Positions 35,625-44,992 are shown, numbered from the stretch's first letter. The stretch: DNA of 64,000 bases from Kitasatospora kifunensis (GCF_014203855.1 NZ_JACHJV010000001.1:3410001-3474000), one strand, 5' to 3'. Notes: generated from the letters alone by a model not told the origin. Numbers and translations are program-made.

Positions 35625-35660
35625 TATTTTATATTGACTTTAGGTCAGCACCCTGCTCCG
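35625..35660 (-). promoter_or_regulatory. AT-rich dyad upstream of the SEDS-PBP operon
   Basis: CCTAATGTC and GACTTTAGG form 9-bp arms with one mismatch around a 12-bp TA-rich centre, in a GC-rich genome. Inside it TGAC-N5-GTCA is a shorter perfect dyad. It lies 70-100 bp upstream of the SEDS gene, so it is a promoter or operator candidate. Confidence 0.4.
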
Positions 35661-35709
35661 CCTTTGGCGTTCCGATTCCCCCCTGACGTCCGACCGCATG
35701 CATGAGAAC

Positions 35710-35739
35710 GGCGGCGAGCGGATCGCTCCGCTCGCCGCC
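35710..35739 (-). terminator. Terminator downstream of the MarR gene
   Basis: A perfect 13-bp stem (35710-35722 with 35727-35739) and TCGC loop, 35 bp after the MarR stop. Confidence 0.8.
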
Positions 35740-35773
35740 GCACCTGTGCGTTCGCTACTTCTCTGATGCCGAG

Positions 35774-36274
35774 TCAGACGCAGACGGAGTTCGGCCAGCG
35801 GTCCACCAGCAGCACCGAGAGCATCTCGTGCAACTGCCCGCGGTTGCCCTCCGGCAGGCGGGCGAAGAAAGCCCGCTCGGCCTCCTCCGCCACCAGCTGG
35901 GTCTCGGCCAGCGCCGCCCGACCGGCCTCGGTGATGCCCAGGATGTAGCGGCGCCGGTCGGCCGGGTTGCGCCGCCGCTCGACGTGGCCGGCCCGCTCCA
36001 GGTCGTCGATCAGCGCGACCACCGTGGTCGGGTCCAGGTTGATCACCTGGCTGAGGTCCTGCTGGGAGAGTTCGGCCTCGCCGGAGAGCGCGGCCAGCAC
36101 CAGGAAGTCGCGGAGCCTGAAGCCGGCCGCACCGAGCGCCGCGTCGACCTGCTGCTCTATCAGCAGGCCGGCCTTGTGCAGCAGGATGCCGGTGTGGTCG
36201 GCGAGCGGGAAGTCGTGGCGCAGCTTCGCCGGAACGCTCGGGGTGGTCTCAGCGGGGCGCTGGGGGCGGGCCAT
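35774..36274 (-). CDS. MarR-family transcriptional regulator
   Basis: A 166-residue dimeric winged-helix regulator. The DNA-binding part is ELSQQDLSQVINLDPTTVVALIDDLERAG followed by the wing RRRNPADRRRYILGIT (about residues 75-120), with dimerising helices at both ends. ATG 36274 has GGGAG 8 bp upstream. The DHA2-family exporter gene lies directly upstream on the same strand, so it is the probable regulatory target. Inverted repeats with equal 6-8-6 geometry occur before both genes (36363-36382 and 38098-38117). Confidence 0.88.
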   Translation of the reverse strand: MARPQRPAETTPSVPAKLRHDFPLADHTGILLHKAGLLIEQQVDAALGAAGFRLRDFLVLAALSGEAELSQQDLSQVINLDPTTVVALIDDLERAGHVERRRNPADRRRYILGITEAGRAALAETQLVAEEAERAFFARLPEGNRGQLHEMLSVLLVDRWPNSVCV

Positions 36275-36362
36275 CGGGGATCTCCCATCCATCGGGAGTC
36301 CGGGGCTCCAGGCCAGGTGATGCCGCAGTCCCATGAACTCTTGGACTCGTGAACTCGTGGAC

Positions 36363-36382
36363 TTCTTGAATTCTGCCAAGAA
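36363..36382. promoter_or_regulatory. 6-8-6 inverted repeat upstream of the MarR gene
   Basis: TTCTTG-N8-CAAGAA lies about 90 bp upstream of the MarR start. Next to it are imperfect 16-bp direct repeats of the type GAACTCNTGGACT (36334-36364). Confidence 0.45.
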
Positions 36383-36469
36383 TCTATCATCGGCCGTTTC
36401 GACCATCAATGAATCGTCGCATCCCGGGGCGCCCCGCCCCCGTCCGCCAGGGCGCCCTGCCCCGCCTGC

Positions 36470-38071
36470 TCAGTGGCCCGCGTGGCCGCCGAGTTCGGCG
36501 CCGGCCAGCGCGCTCTCGTGCAGGTCGCGGCTGCGGATGAAGAGGAAGCCGGCCACCGCGCCGACTGCCGCCACCGCACCACAGCCGATCAGCACGTCGG
36601 TCAACCCGTGCACGAAGGCCTCGCGTGCCGCCGACCCGACCGCCGCCCGCAGCGGCCCCGGCACCGAGGCGGCCAGTTCCCGACCGGCCCCGGCGGCCAC
36701 CGCCTGCCCGGCCGCGTCGGCCTGCGGTCCGAGCGCGGCCCCGGCCGAGGAGTGGGCGAAGCCGTCGGCCACTCGGTGCTGGAAGAGCGCGCCGAAGCCG
36801 GCTATGCCGATGGCGATGCCCACCTGCTGGAAGGTTTCGCCGATCCCGGCCGCCATACCCGCCTTGGCCGGCTCGGCCACCCCGATCGCCAGCGAGGAGC
36901 GCGGCGGGTTGAACATGCCCATCCCGAGACCGGTGAGCAGCATGGCCGGCAGCAGCGCGGTCCAGTGGCTGCCCGGCTTGACCAGGGTGACCAGGAAGAG
37001 GCCGACCGACATCAGCGCGATCGCCGATCCGACCAGCAGCCTCGGCGACACGGAGGCGGTCAGGCCACCGGTGACCGCGGCGGCGACGAAGAGCGTCAGG
37101 GTCAGCGGCAGGAAGCGCAGCCCGGTGGCGAGCGGCGAGTAGCCGAGCACGTTCTGCATGTACGAGACCTCGAGGAAGATCGCCGACATCCCGGCCGCGT
37201 TGGCGAGCAGGGTGGCCACCGAGATGCCGTTGAACGTGGGGTTGCGGAACAGCCCGAGGTCGAGCATGGCCGCCGGGCCGAGCCGACGCTCGACCACCAC
37301 GAACAGGGCCAGCAGCAGCACCGCACCGCCGAACATGGCGATGATCGGCGCGCTGGTCCAGCCCTCGGCCTCGCCGCGCAGGAAGCCCAGCACCAGCAGC
37401 CCGAGCGCGGCCGAGGACACCACCAGGCCGCCCCAGTCCACCCGGTGCGCGGCCGGGTCGCGCGACTCGGTGATCCGCAGCGCGCCGAGCACCATCGCGA
37501 CCAGCCCGATCGGCACGTTCACCAGGAAGATCCAGCGCCAGCCGATGCCGTCGGTGAGCGCCCCGCCGATCAGCGGGCCGAAGGCGATCGCGAGTCCGGA
37601 GACCCCGCCGAAGACGCCGAACGCCAGCGCCCGGTCCTTGCCCCGGAACTCCTGTCCGATCAGCGCCGGGCCGACCGCGAAGAGCACCGCCGCACCCACC
37701 CCTTGAAGACCGCGGGACAGGTTCAGCGCCAAGATGTCCGGCGCCGCACCGCAGGCGAGCGAGGCCACGGTGAAGACGACGAAGCCGACCCCGTACACCC
37801 GCTTGCGCCCCAGCCGGTCGGCCAGCGAGCCGCCGGTGAGCAGGAAGGCGGCCAGGGTCAGCGCGTAGGCGTCGAGCACCCACTGGAGTGCCGAGAAGTC
37901 GGCGTGCAGCGCGGTGCGCAGGTCGGGCAGCGCCACGTTCACCACGGTCAGGTCGAGCATCAGCATGAAGGTGGCGATCGAGACGATGCCGAGCGTCCAC
38001 CAGCGGTTCGCGGCTCTGACGAGTGGCGGGGAGGCGGCGCCCGCGTCGGTGACAGTCGGTGCGATGGACAA
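36470..38071 (-). CDS. MFS drug exporter, DHA2 (EmrB/QacA) family
   Basis: A 533-residue, 14-helix proton antiporter. Helix 1 carries the DHA2 signature FMLMLDLTVVNVALPDL, motif A is GGSLADRLGRKRVYG, and GLQGVGAAVLFAVGPALIG represents the helix 4 motif. It probably expels toxic hydrophobic compounds or an endogenous metabolite. The start is TTG 38071 behind GGGGG; a downstream GTG is possible. A MarR-family gene lies directly downstream on the same strand (about 195 bp gap) and is the likely regulator. Confidence 0.9.
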   Translation of the reverse strand: MSIAPTVTDAGAASPPLVRAANRWWTLGIVSIATFMLMLDLTVVNVALPDLRTALHADFSALQWVLDAYALTLAAFLLTGGSLADRLGRKRVYGVGFVVFTVASLACGAAPDILALNLSRGLQGVGAAVLFAVGPALIGQEFRGKDRALAFGVFGGVSGLAIAFGPLIGGALTDGIGWRWIFLVNVPIGLVAMVLGALRITESRDPAAHRVDWGGLVVSSAALGLLVLGFLRGEAEGWTSAPIIAMFGGAVLLLALFVVVERRLGPAAMLDLGLFRNPTFNGISVATLLANAAGMSAIFLEVSYMQNVLGYSPLATGLRFLPLTLTLFVAAAVTGGLTASVSPRLLVGSAIALMSVGLFLVTLVKPGSHWTALLPAMLLTGLGMGMFNPPRSSLAIGVAEPAKAGMAAGIGETFQQVGIAIGIAGFGALFQHRVADGFAHSSAGAALGPQADAAGQAVAAGAGRELAASVPGPLRAAVGSAAREAFVHGLTDVLIGCGAVAAVGAVAGFLFIRSRDLHESALAGAELGGHAGH

Positions 38072-38097
38072 CGCAACCCCCAGTGGTAGAAAATCGG

Positions 38098-38117
38098 ATC
38101 ATCTAGATATCGATGAT
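38098..38117. promoter_or_regulatory. 6-8-6 inverted repeat upstream of the DHA2 exporter
   Basis: ATCATC-N8-GATGAT in an AT-rich patch, about 30 bp upstream of the start codon: good geometry for a MarR-type operator overlapping the promoter. Confidence 0.5.
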
Positions 38118-38192
38118 TATTGAAGCTAGTGATCCTCTACTCGACTGTCAATGTTTGGATGATCCCTGGGGAGACGAATGGCCCGCGGGCAT

Positions 38193-38231
38193 GCCGAGGG
38201 GCCGCCGATCGGTGATCGACGGCCCCTCGGC
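38193..38231 (-). terminator. Terminator of the ABC exporter operon
   Basis: A 12-bp stem (38193-38204 with 38220-38231) topped by an inner CGATC/GATCG stem, 25 bp after the permease stop. Confidence 0.75.
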
Positions 38232-38255
38232 GAGCTGCGCGAGCTACCGGAACGG

Positions 38256-38927
38256 CTACTCGGTGCGCCGTCGGGCCAGCACGGCCGTGCCCGCCACGAC
38301 CGCCGCCAGCAGCAGCGCGGCGGCCACCGGGGCGAGCAGCGGGTAGTACACGTGAACCCGTTGCGAACCGGCCACCAACGCCCGCACCGCCCGGTTGGCC
38401 GGCGACACCGGCACCACCCACACCAGCACCGAGAGCCCGAGCGCGGCCAGGATCCCGTACGAGCCGCGCAGCAGCACCGGGCGATGGCTCAACACGCCGA
38501 CCAGCACGCCGATCAGCACGCAGCAGACGGCCGCGAGCAGACCGGCCAGCGCCGCGTGCGGCCAGGACACCTCGTAGCCCGGTCGGATCGTGGTGCGCCC
38601 GCAGACCAGCCAGATGACGCCCACCTCCACCAGCGCCAACAGCAGACCCGCGCCCAACGCCGCGGCCAGCGAGGCCAGATACACCCGCACCGGGCCGGTG
38701 GCCGCCACCAGGCAGGCCCGTGCGGGCGGCGGATCGGCGGTCAACGCGCAGCGCACGTACCAGGCGGTGACCGGGATCAGCAGCGCCGCCGCATAGGCGT
38801 GGCAGTCCATCATGGGCTGGTCGCCCGCCACTCCGATCCCCAGCACCAGCGCATAGCCGAGGAAGGGCGGCAGCCACCGCTGGGAGCGCAGCAGCAGTTC
38901 GAACTGATAGCGGATCAGGGCGCTCAC
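38256..38927 (-). CDS. ABC-2-like transporter permease, small
   Basis: A 223-residue protein with six predicted helices and no large soluble loops. It follows the ATPase with a 4-bp overlap (GTGA), which is the main reason for calling it the permease. The family is poorly conserved; no substrate can be named. Short permeases of this kind with a single ATPase are common in streptomycete exporters of unknown role. Confidence 0.72.
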   Translation of the reverse strand: MSALIRYQFELLLRSQRWLPPFLGYALVLGIGVAGDQPMMDCHAYAAALLIPVTAWYVRCALTADPPPARACLVAATGPVRVYLASLAAALGAGLLLALVEVGVIWLVCGRTTIRPGYEVSWPHAALAGLLAAVCCVLIGVLVGVLSHRPVLLRGSYGILAALGLSVLVWVVPVSPANRAVRALVAGSQRVHVYYPLLAPVAAALLLAAVVAGTAVLARRRTE

Positions 38928-39790
38928 CCGCGCTCACCCGCCGACCGGACCTCCGGCAGCCCGGCAGCCGTGCGCACGTCCAGCACCCGCACCGCCGTCG
39001 CCCCGGTCAACAGCCGGCGCAGCAGCGCGTCCGAGTGCTCCGCGCCGACCCGAAGCAGCACCGTGCCGTCCGGCTCGCGCCGCCAGCTGGGCGCGCCGGG
39101 CAGCCGCTCTGGCAGCTCCGCCAGCGCGACCCGGATGGACACCAGCTCCTGCGGCCCGTCGGGGGGAGGCAACTGGACCTCCATCAGCTCGCCCTTCTCG
39201 ACCCGGTGGGCCGCGGTGGCATGCCCGGCCAGCCGGGTCGGGTCGTGGTCCACGAAGAGCACCGTTGCCCCGGCGGCGGCCTGCTCCACGGCCGCCTCGT
39301 CCAGGGCGCTCCTGGCCGCCTGGTCGAGCCCGGTCCAGGCCTCGTCCAGCAGCAGTACCTCGGCCTCGGCGAGCAACGCCTGGGCGACCGCGACCTTCTG
39401 GCAGGTGCCCTTGGAGAGCCGGCGCAGCGGCGTGCCGGCCCGGTCGGCGATGCCGAAGCGGTCCAGCCAGAACTCGGCGCGCTCGGCCGCCCGCGCCGTG
39501 CTCAGGCCCTGGATGCGGCCCAGGTGGCGCAGGTAGCCGGCCGGGTCGAAGGGCAGCGCGGGCGGGAAGCGCTCGGGGACGTACGCCCGGCGCCCGGCGA
39601 CCTGGACCCGGCCCCGACTCGGCGGTTCGATCCCGGCGACCAGCTTGAGCAGGGTGGACTTGCCACTGCCGTTCGCCCCCTCGACCCGCACCAGCGCGCC
39701 GGGCCCGAGCGCGAGGTCGACCGCGTTCAGCACCCAGGGCGACGCACGTCCGTACCGCTTGCCCGCCCCCGACAGCCGTAACCGCTCCAT
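38924..39790 (-). CDS. ABC transporter ATP-binding protein
   Basis: A 288-residue ATPase. Walker A is GANGSGKSTLL, the signature is the atypical LSKGTCQKVAVAQAL (SKG instead of SGG), Walker B VLLLDEAWTGLD has Ala where Pro is usual, and the H-loop is VDHD. It has a C-terminal extension of about 75 residues. ATG 39790 follows GGGGAGGG. It couples to the overlapping permease. The signature variant is found in exporters of the CcmA/ABC-2 type. Confidence 0.85.
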   Translation of the reverse strand: MERLRLSGAGKRYGRASPWVLNAVDLALGPGALVRVEGANGSGKSTLLKLVAGIEPPSRGRVQVAGRRAYVPERFPPALPFDPAGYLRHLGRIQGLSTARAAERAEFWLDRFGIADRAGTPLRRLSKGTCQKVAVAQALLAEAEVLLLDEAWTGLDQAARSALDEAAVEQAAAGATVLFVDHDPTRLAGHATAAHRVEKGELMEVQLPPPDGPQELVSIRVALAELPERLPGAPSWRREPDGTVLLRVGAEHSDALLRRLLTGATAVRVLDVRTAAGLPEVRSAGERG

Positions 39791-40080
39791 CCGGCCCTCC
39801 CCTGTGAGTCGCGTTGCCTGCGCCACGCCCGCAGACCGCCCCGGTGAACACTGCTCCCGATCGTACGGTGGGCCTCCTGCCGCCTTGCGGCGAGCCGCAG
39901 TTGACGGTGGAGGCACTGCGGCTGCGGCTGCGGCGGCGAGCGGCCGTTGCAGGCCGCACCGCTCCTCGCGACACACCGTCGACACGCCCTACGGTGCCGC
40001 TACTGCGCGCCGGAACGGGCATATCCGGCTATCCATAGAAAAGAGGACTAAAACGCACAATCAGGACAGAGGAGCTCGCC

Positions 40081-40629
40081 ATGCGCTCGACCCTGCCGCC
40101 CCGGCCCGCGCCGGCCCCGCCCCTGCTCCTGGTCGCGGACGCCTCCGGTCTGGTCGCCGAGATCGAGGCCTACCTCGCCTCCCTGCCCGCCCCGGCCCGC
40201 ACGCCCGCGCCCTACGTCTGCCCGTACGGACACGTCCTGCAGCCCTGGAACGCCGAGCATCCGCTCCCCCGCCGCACCCTGCTCGACCGGCTGGTCCGGC
40301 GCCCGGCGCGGCCCGTCCCGCTGAGCGCCGCCGAGCACCTGCGCCTCACCTCGCGCTACCTCACCCAGCACGGCTGGCTGCAGGGCGCGATGTGGGACGC
40401 GGCCGGCCGGGTCTGCCTGCTCGGCGCCCAGGCCGCCGTGCTGGGCCACGGCTACGGCACCGTCAGCACCGTGCGGACCGCGCGCTGGCAGGTGATGGAG
40501 GTGCTGCACGCCACCGGACGGCCCGTCAGCTCCCCCGACGCGTTCAACGACCACCCCGACACCCGGCAGGCGGACATCCACCGGCTGCTGGAGCAGGCCG
40601 CGCTCCGCGCCCGCAGACTCGGACTCTGA
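40081..40629 (+). CDS. DUF6197-like protein of unknown function
   Basis: A 182-residue protein. A cytoplasmic-looking globular region (about 95-180) includes LTSRYLTQHGWLQGAMWD, GHGYGT and FNDHPDTRQADIHRLLEQA, the pattern of the small actinobacterial DUF6197 family. The N-terminal half is Pro-rich. GAGGAG is placed 7 bp before the ATG. It is divergent from the ABC exporter genes. Its function is not known. Confidence 0.65.
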   Translation: MRSTLPPRPAPAPPLLLVADASGLVAEIEAYLASLPAPARTPAPYVCPYGHVLQPWNAEHPLPRRTLLDRLVRRPARPVPLSAAEHLRLTSRYLTQHGWLQGAMWDAAGRVCLLGAQAAVLGHGYGTVSTVRTARWQVMEVLHATGRPVSSPDAFNDHPDTRQADIHRLLEQAALRARRLGL

Positions 40630-40762
40630 GGCGCGCGCGACCCGGCGCACACGGACTGTTGCACCGCTGTGACGGACGTTCGACAGGACCCGGACCTGGC
40701 ACCGGCAGTCTTTATCTCGTCCGAACAACAGCTCAACACGCCGCTCCCGGGGGGAAGTTCTC

Positions 40763-41839
40763 ATGGCCGCTCGCCACCGCCGCCGTCCTGCCAGCACCGT
40801 CGCGCTCGCCGCCGCACTGAGCGTGGGAGCCGTCATGCTGCTCTCCGCATGCGGGCCGGACGAGGTGGCCTCGACCTCCTCGGCGGCCACCCCGACCCAG
40901 GGCGCTTCGGCCCCCGCCGCGGCCCCCTCGCACCCGGGGACCGCCTCGGCGCCCAGCGCCGCCCCCACCGCGAAGCGCAGCACCCCCGGGGCCCCTTCGA
41001 GCGGCGCCAGCATCTCGCCCGACCCGAGCGGCACCGTCCACACCCCCCTGACCGTCAGCGACGGCAGCCCGCGGGTGCTGATGAACGGCACCGCCGTCGA
41101 CTTCCACACCCCCGTCCGCGACCTGACCTGGTCCCCCGACGGCAGCAAGGCCGCCTTCGTGAACGGTTCCGGCAGCCTGGTGGTGGCCAACCCCGACGGC
41201 AGCGGCCAGGTGACGGTGGCCCGCAACCCCGGTGGTCAGACCTGGTCCCACCCCAGCTGGCAGGTGAACCCGGCGGCCACCGCGGACGGCGTGCCGGCCC
41301 GCAACAACCTCATCTTCACCATCGACCAGGGCGGCAGCACCCACCTGGCCACCGTCTCGGCCACCGCCTCCGGCGCCACCCCGACCACGCTTGACCTGTC
41401 GGCCGGCATCGACGACCCGGCCGTGCCGCAGAGCGCCAACAGCTGGGCGAACACGGCCGGACCGCACGGCAGCACCACGGTCTACGAGAACACCGGCGAC
41501 GGCAAGATCTACATCCGCGACGACTACACGCGCGAGCAGACCCGCGCGCTCACCGCCGGCTCCCAGCCAGCACTCGCCCCCGACGCCTCGGCCGTGGTCT
41601 TCGTGCGCTCCTCCGGTGGCCACGACCACCTCTTCGAGATGAGCCTGAACCAGCAGAACCCCACGGCCAAGGACCTCACCCCGAACGCGACCACCGACTA
41701 CACCGAGCCCGCCCTGTCCCCGGACGGCAAGGTGATCGCCGCGCGCACCCCCGCCGGCATCGTCGCCCTGCCCGCCGACGGCTCCGCCGCCCCCACCCCG
41801 GCCGTCACCGCCGTCGGACTGCCCGCCTATCGGGCCTGA
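40763..41839 (+). CDS. Lipoprotein with PD40/TolB-like beta-propeller
   Basis: A 358-residue protein. The type II signal peptide ends in LSAC near residue 30, followed by a low-complexity Ala/Pro/Ser spacer to about residue 90. The rest has repeated PD40-type blades: DLTWSPDGSKAAFVNG, PALAPDASAVVFVRS and PALSPDGKVIAARTP. It would sit on the outer face of the membrane. Its role is unknown; TolB-like propellers bind partner proteins. A GGGGGAAG site precedes the ATG. It ends at the terminator at 41886-41925. Confidence 0.8.
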   Translation: MAARHRRRPASTVALAAALSVGAVMLLSACGPDEVASTSSAATPTQGASAPAAAPSHPGTASAPSAAPTAKRSTPGAPSSGASISPDPSGTVHTPLTVSDGSPRVLMNGTAVDFHTPVRDLTWSPDGSKAAFVNGSGSLVVANPDGSGQVTVARNPGGQTWSHPSWQVNPAATADGVPARNNLIFTIDQGGSTHLATVSATASGATPTTLDLSAGIDDPAVPQSANSWANTAGPHGSTTVYENTGDGKIYIRDDYTREQTRALTAGSQPALAPDASAVVFVRSSGGHDHLFEMSLNQQNPTAKDLTPNATTDYTEPALSPDGKVIAARTPAGIVALPADGSAAPTPAVTAVGLPAYRA

Positions 41840-41885
41840 CCCCCGCTCAGCTCGTGCGGCTGCCGCACGGACACCTCTCAGCAGC

Positions 41886-41925
41886 GCAGGTCCCGCCCGA
41901 TCGCAGTGGATCGGGCGGGACCTGC
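41886..41925. terminator. Strong bidirectional terminator
   Basis: A perfect 17-bp stem (41886-41902 with 41909-41925) and 6-nt loop between convergent genes. Its core CCCGCCCGATC/GATCGGGCGGG is the same as the terminator before the left 50-bp island repeat. Confidence 0.88.
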
Positions 41926-41945
41926 CGGCCGCCGATGCGGTCCTA

Positions 41946-44894
41946 CTACCGCCTGGCGCTGCCGATCGAGCGCCTGCGGGCCCTGGCGGAGTGGACCAGC
42001 AACAGGCCCAGGCCGAGGAGTCCGCTGGCGGTGATGCCTGCGGTGGTCACCTGGACGCCGGTGGCGGCCAGCCCGCCGCCGTGGCCCTGGGCGAGCTGAT
42101 GGGGTGCTCCAGGCGTCCCGGAACCGCCCTCGTGGTGGCCGGCCGGCTGGATCGCGGAGACCGGGGTGGGCTCATGCCCGTGTCCGCCGCCGTGGTGGTG
42201 GCCGTTCCCGTCACCCCAGCCGCCCTTGCCGCCGGGGTTGTGGCCGTCGCAGCCGCCGTGGTCGTCGTCCTTGCACGGGGTGCAGGCGATGACGGTGAGC
42301 GTGTTGCTGGTGGCGGTCACGGAGGTGCCGTCGGGGGTGGTGCCGGTGACGGTGGCGGTGTCGGTGATCTTCCCGGCCTTCACGTCGGCGTCGGTGGTGG
42401 TGTAGGTCGCGGTGCAGGTGGTGGAGGCGCCCGGTGCCAGGGTGGTGACCGGGCACGTCACGGCCGGGCTGCCGGGGGCCGCGTCCGCGACGGCGATTGA
42501 ACTCAGGCTGACGTTACCGGTGTTGGTGACGGTGAAGGTGTAGTGCAGGGCCTGCCCCGCGGCGGAGTAGGCGGTCTCCTGGACGGCCTTGACGACCTTC
42601 AGTCCGGCGTACGGCACCGTCACGGTGTTGCTGGTGGAGGTGACGCTCTGGCCGCTGGGGGTGGTGCCGGTCACCTGCGCGGTGTCCACGACCTTGCCGG
42701 CTGCGACGTCGGCGTCGGTGGTGGTGTAGCTGGCGGTGCAGGGCTCCGAGGCGCCTGCTGCGAGCGGACCGGGCGGGCAGCTGACGGTCGGCGTGCCGGG
42801 ACCGTTGTCCACCACGGTGATGCCGGTCAGCGGCTGGGCGCCGTTGTTGGTCACCGTGTAGGTGTAGGTGATGGTCTGCCCGGCGGCGGTGAACTGGTTC
42901 TGGCCGGCCTTCTTGACCACCGCGATGGCGTCCAGCGGAGTGACCACCTTGTTGCTGGTGGTGGTGACCGTCTGACCGCCGGTGTCGGTGCCGGTGGCCT
43001 GGCCCTGGTCGGGGACGGACTTGGCGGCGACGTCGGCCGCGGTGGTGGTGTAGGTGGCCTGGCAGGTGGTGGACTGACCGGGCGCGAGCTGGTTGGTACC
43101 GCAGCCCGAGACGGTGACCCCGGGCGTCAGGTCCGTCACGGTGACGTTGGTCAGCGGGATCTGGCCGGTGTTGGTGACGGTGTAGGTGTAGTTGATCGTC
43201 TCGCCCGGGGCCGTGAAGTTCGGCTGGACGGCCGACTTCGTGATGGTCAGGGCGCGCAGCGGGACGGTGACCTGGTTGCTGGTGGCGGTCACCTTCTGAC
43301 TGCCCACGTTGGCGGTCAGGTCCGCGGTGTCGACGATCTTCCCGGCCGCGGCGTCGGCTGCGGTCGCGGTGTAAGTGGCGGTGCAGGGCTCCGAGGCGCC
43401 GGCCGCGAGCGGGCCGGGCGGGCAGCTGACGGTCGGCGCGCCGGGGCCGGTGTCGGTGACCGCCACGTTCGTCAGCGCCACCGGGGCGTTGTTCGTCACG
43501 GTGTAGGTGTAGTGGATCGTCTGCCCGGCGACGAACGAACTCTCGGCCGCCTTCTTGGTGATGGTGGGGGCGGGGACGTTGACCAGCACGGTGGTGGTGC
43601 AGCCGGTCGCGGTCGCGCAGGTGCCTCCGGCGATGGTGGGGGCGACCGCGTTGGTCAGCGCGAAGCTGCCGGTGTCGGGGTTGTTGACCTGGACCTTGTA
43701 GGTGACCGTGACAGTGGATCCGGTGGCCGGTGGCGCCGTCAGCGTGCCCGACCAGGTCAGGGTGGACCCGCTGACGTTCGCGCTTCCGGAGCTGGCGGTC
43801 ACCGAGCCGGGCACGATCGTGCCGTCGGTCAGCACGGCGGACAGGTTGTCGCTGAAGCCCGCGGTGGTGGCCGGATTGGTGCCGGTGTTGGTGACCGTTT
43901 CGGTGTAGGTCAGGACGGCGCCCTGGTTGACCGGGCCGCTCGGGGAGACCGACTTCGCCACCGTGTAGGAGGTACCGGCGGGCAGGTTGCACAACCCGCT
44001 GTCCTGGGTGGCGGAGGCGCCGTAGAAGGAGTTGCCCGTGTTGGCGATCGTCGTGGTGGGCAGCGTCGCGGTCGAGGAAGCGGTCGGCACCGAGTTCAGC
44101 TGCTCGATGGTGCCGTTCGCGCGGAAGACGTAGACGTTGCCGCCCGACTGGGCCAGACCGTAGATGGAGTTCGGCGTGGTGCCGATCTCGGTGATCGTGT
44201 TGTCCGGGTGGATGCGGAAGTAGCTGGTGGGGTTCAGCAGGAACGGATCGAACGCCACGCCCAGGACATCACCGTCGGTCAGGGTGACGAAGTCCCCCGA
44301 GGAGACCAGCCCGGCCGGGTAGGAGGCGCCGAGCAACGCGCTCACGCCGGTGGTGGGGTTGAGCGTGTAGATCGTGTTCGTATAGAACGACCCGAGCAGC
44401 AGGCTGCCGTCCGGTCGCGCACCCAGCGCGTTCGTGGCGAACCCGGCGGGACCGGCGGCCGGACCGGTGATCGTCACCGACCCCGTCTCCGCGCCGGTGG
44501 CCGGGTTGATCGTGTACAGCACCGGCGGCAGGGCGTTCCAGGTCACCCCGTACAGCTTGGTGCCGTCCGCGCTCCACGCGATGTCCCCGTAGTCGCGCGC
44601 CAGCGGCACGCTCGCCAGCTGCGTACCGGTCGTGGTGTATTCAAAAAGGTGGTCGTTACCGCCACCGGTGTTCGCCCACAGCGGCGCCGGCGGACAGGTC
44701 AGTGCCCGGGTCTGGGACCCTGACTTCTTGTCCGCACCGTCCGCCGACACGGCGGCGGGCCTCGCGGACACCGTGGCCCGAACCGGGGAGGCCAGCGCCG
44801 TGCCCCCTCCCCACCCCGCCGCCATACCGACAAGCGCCAGCCCGATCGCCGCGGCGAAGCCGCCACGTGACCGGCAGCGTCTGCTGCGTGCCAT
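41946..44894 (-). CDS. Large surface protein with DUF11/DUF7507 repeats and LAxTG sortase motif
   Basis: A 982-residue protein. It has a signal peptide (about 1-35), a propeller-like region (about 70-310; LYTINPATGAETGS, YTLNPTTGVS), then a DUF11-type domain (about 320-450) and four similar repeats of about 110 residues, each with a KKA...(Y/H)YTYTVTN start and a CPPGPLAAGAS-type middle. A His/Gly-rich stretch (about 870-900) could bind metal. The C-terminus has LAATG near 942, a hydrophobic helix and an Arg-rich tail, the class E sortase signal. It should be covalently attached to peptidoglycan. GGAGG precedes the ATG. Confidence 0.88.
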   Translation of the reverse strand: MARSRRCRSRGGFAAAIGLALVGMAAGWGGGTALASPVRATVSARPAAVSADGADKKSGSQTRALTCPPAPLWANTGGGNDHLFEYTTTGTQLASVPLARDYGDIAWSADGTKLYGVTWNALPPVLYTINPATGAETGSVTITGPAAGPAGFATNALGARPDGSLLLGSFYTNTIYTLNPTTGVSALLGASYPAGLVSSGDFVTLTDGDVLGVAFDPFLLNPTSYFRIHPDNTITEIGTTPNSIYGLAQSGGNVYVFRANGTIEQLNSVPTASSTATLPTTTIANTGNSFYGASATQDSGLCNLPAGTSYTVAKSVSPSGPVNQGAVLTYTETVTNTGTNPATTAGFSDNLSAVLTDGTIVPGSVTASSGSANVSGSTLTWSGTLTAPPATGSTVTVTYKVQVNNPDTGSFALTNAVAPTIAGGTCATATGCTTTVLVNVPAPTITKKAAESSFVAGQTIHYTYTVTNNAPVALTNVAVTDTGPGAPTVSCPPGPLAAGASEPCTATYTATAADAAAGKIVDTADLTANVGSQKVTATSNQVTVPLRALTITKSAVQPNFTAPGETINYTYTVTNTGQIPLTNVTVTDLTPGVTVSGCGTNQLAPGQSTTCQATYTTTAADVAAKSVPDQGQATGTDTGGQTVTTTSNKVVTPLDAIAVVKKAGQNQFTAAGQTITYTYTVTNNGAQPLTGITVVDNGPGTPTVSCPPGPLAAGASEPCTASYTTTDADVAAGKVVDTAQVTGTTPSGQSVTSTSNTVTVPYAGLKVVKAVQETAYSAAGQALHYTFTVTNTGNVSLSSIAVADAAPGSPAVTCPVTTLAPGASTTCTATYTTTDADVKAGKITDTATVTGTTPDGTSVTATSNTLTVIACTPCKDDDHGGCDGHNPGGKGGWGDGNGHHHGGGHGHEPTPVSAIQPAGHHEGGSGTPGAPHQLAQGHGGGLAATGVQVTTAGITASGLLGLGLLLVHSARARRRSIGSARR

Positions 44895-44992
44895 ACCGCC
44901 TCCGTTTTCAGTCGAGCGTGATCACGGTCAGAGCCACACGCCCGAACATCACTAACTTATAGTGACAATCTGACCACAATACGTAGTCAAAG

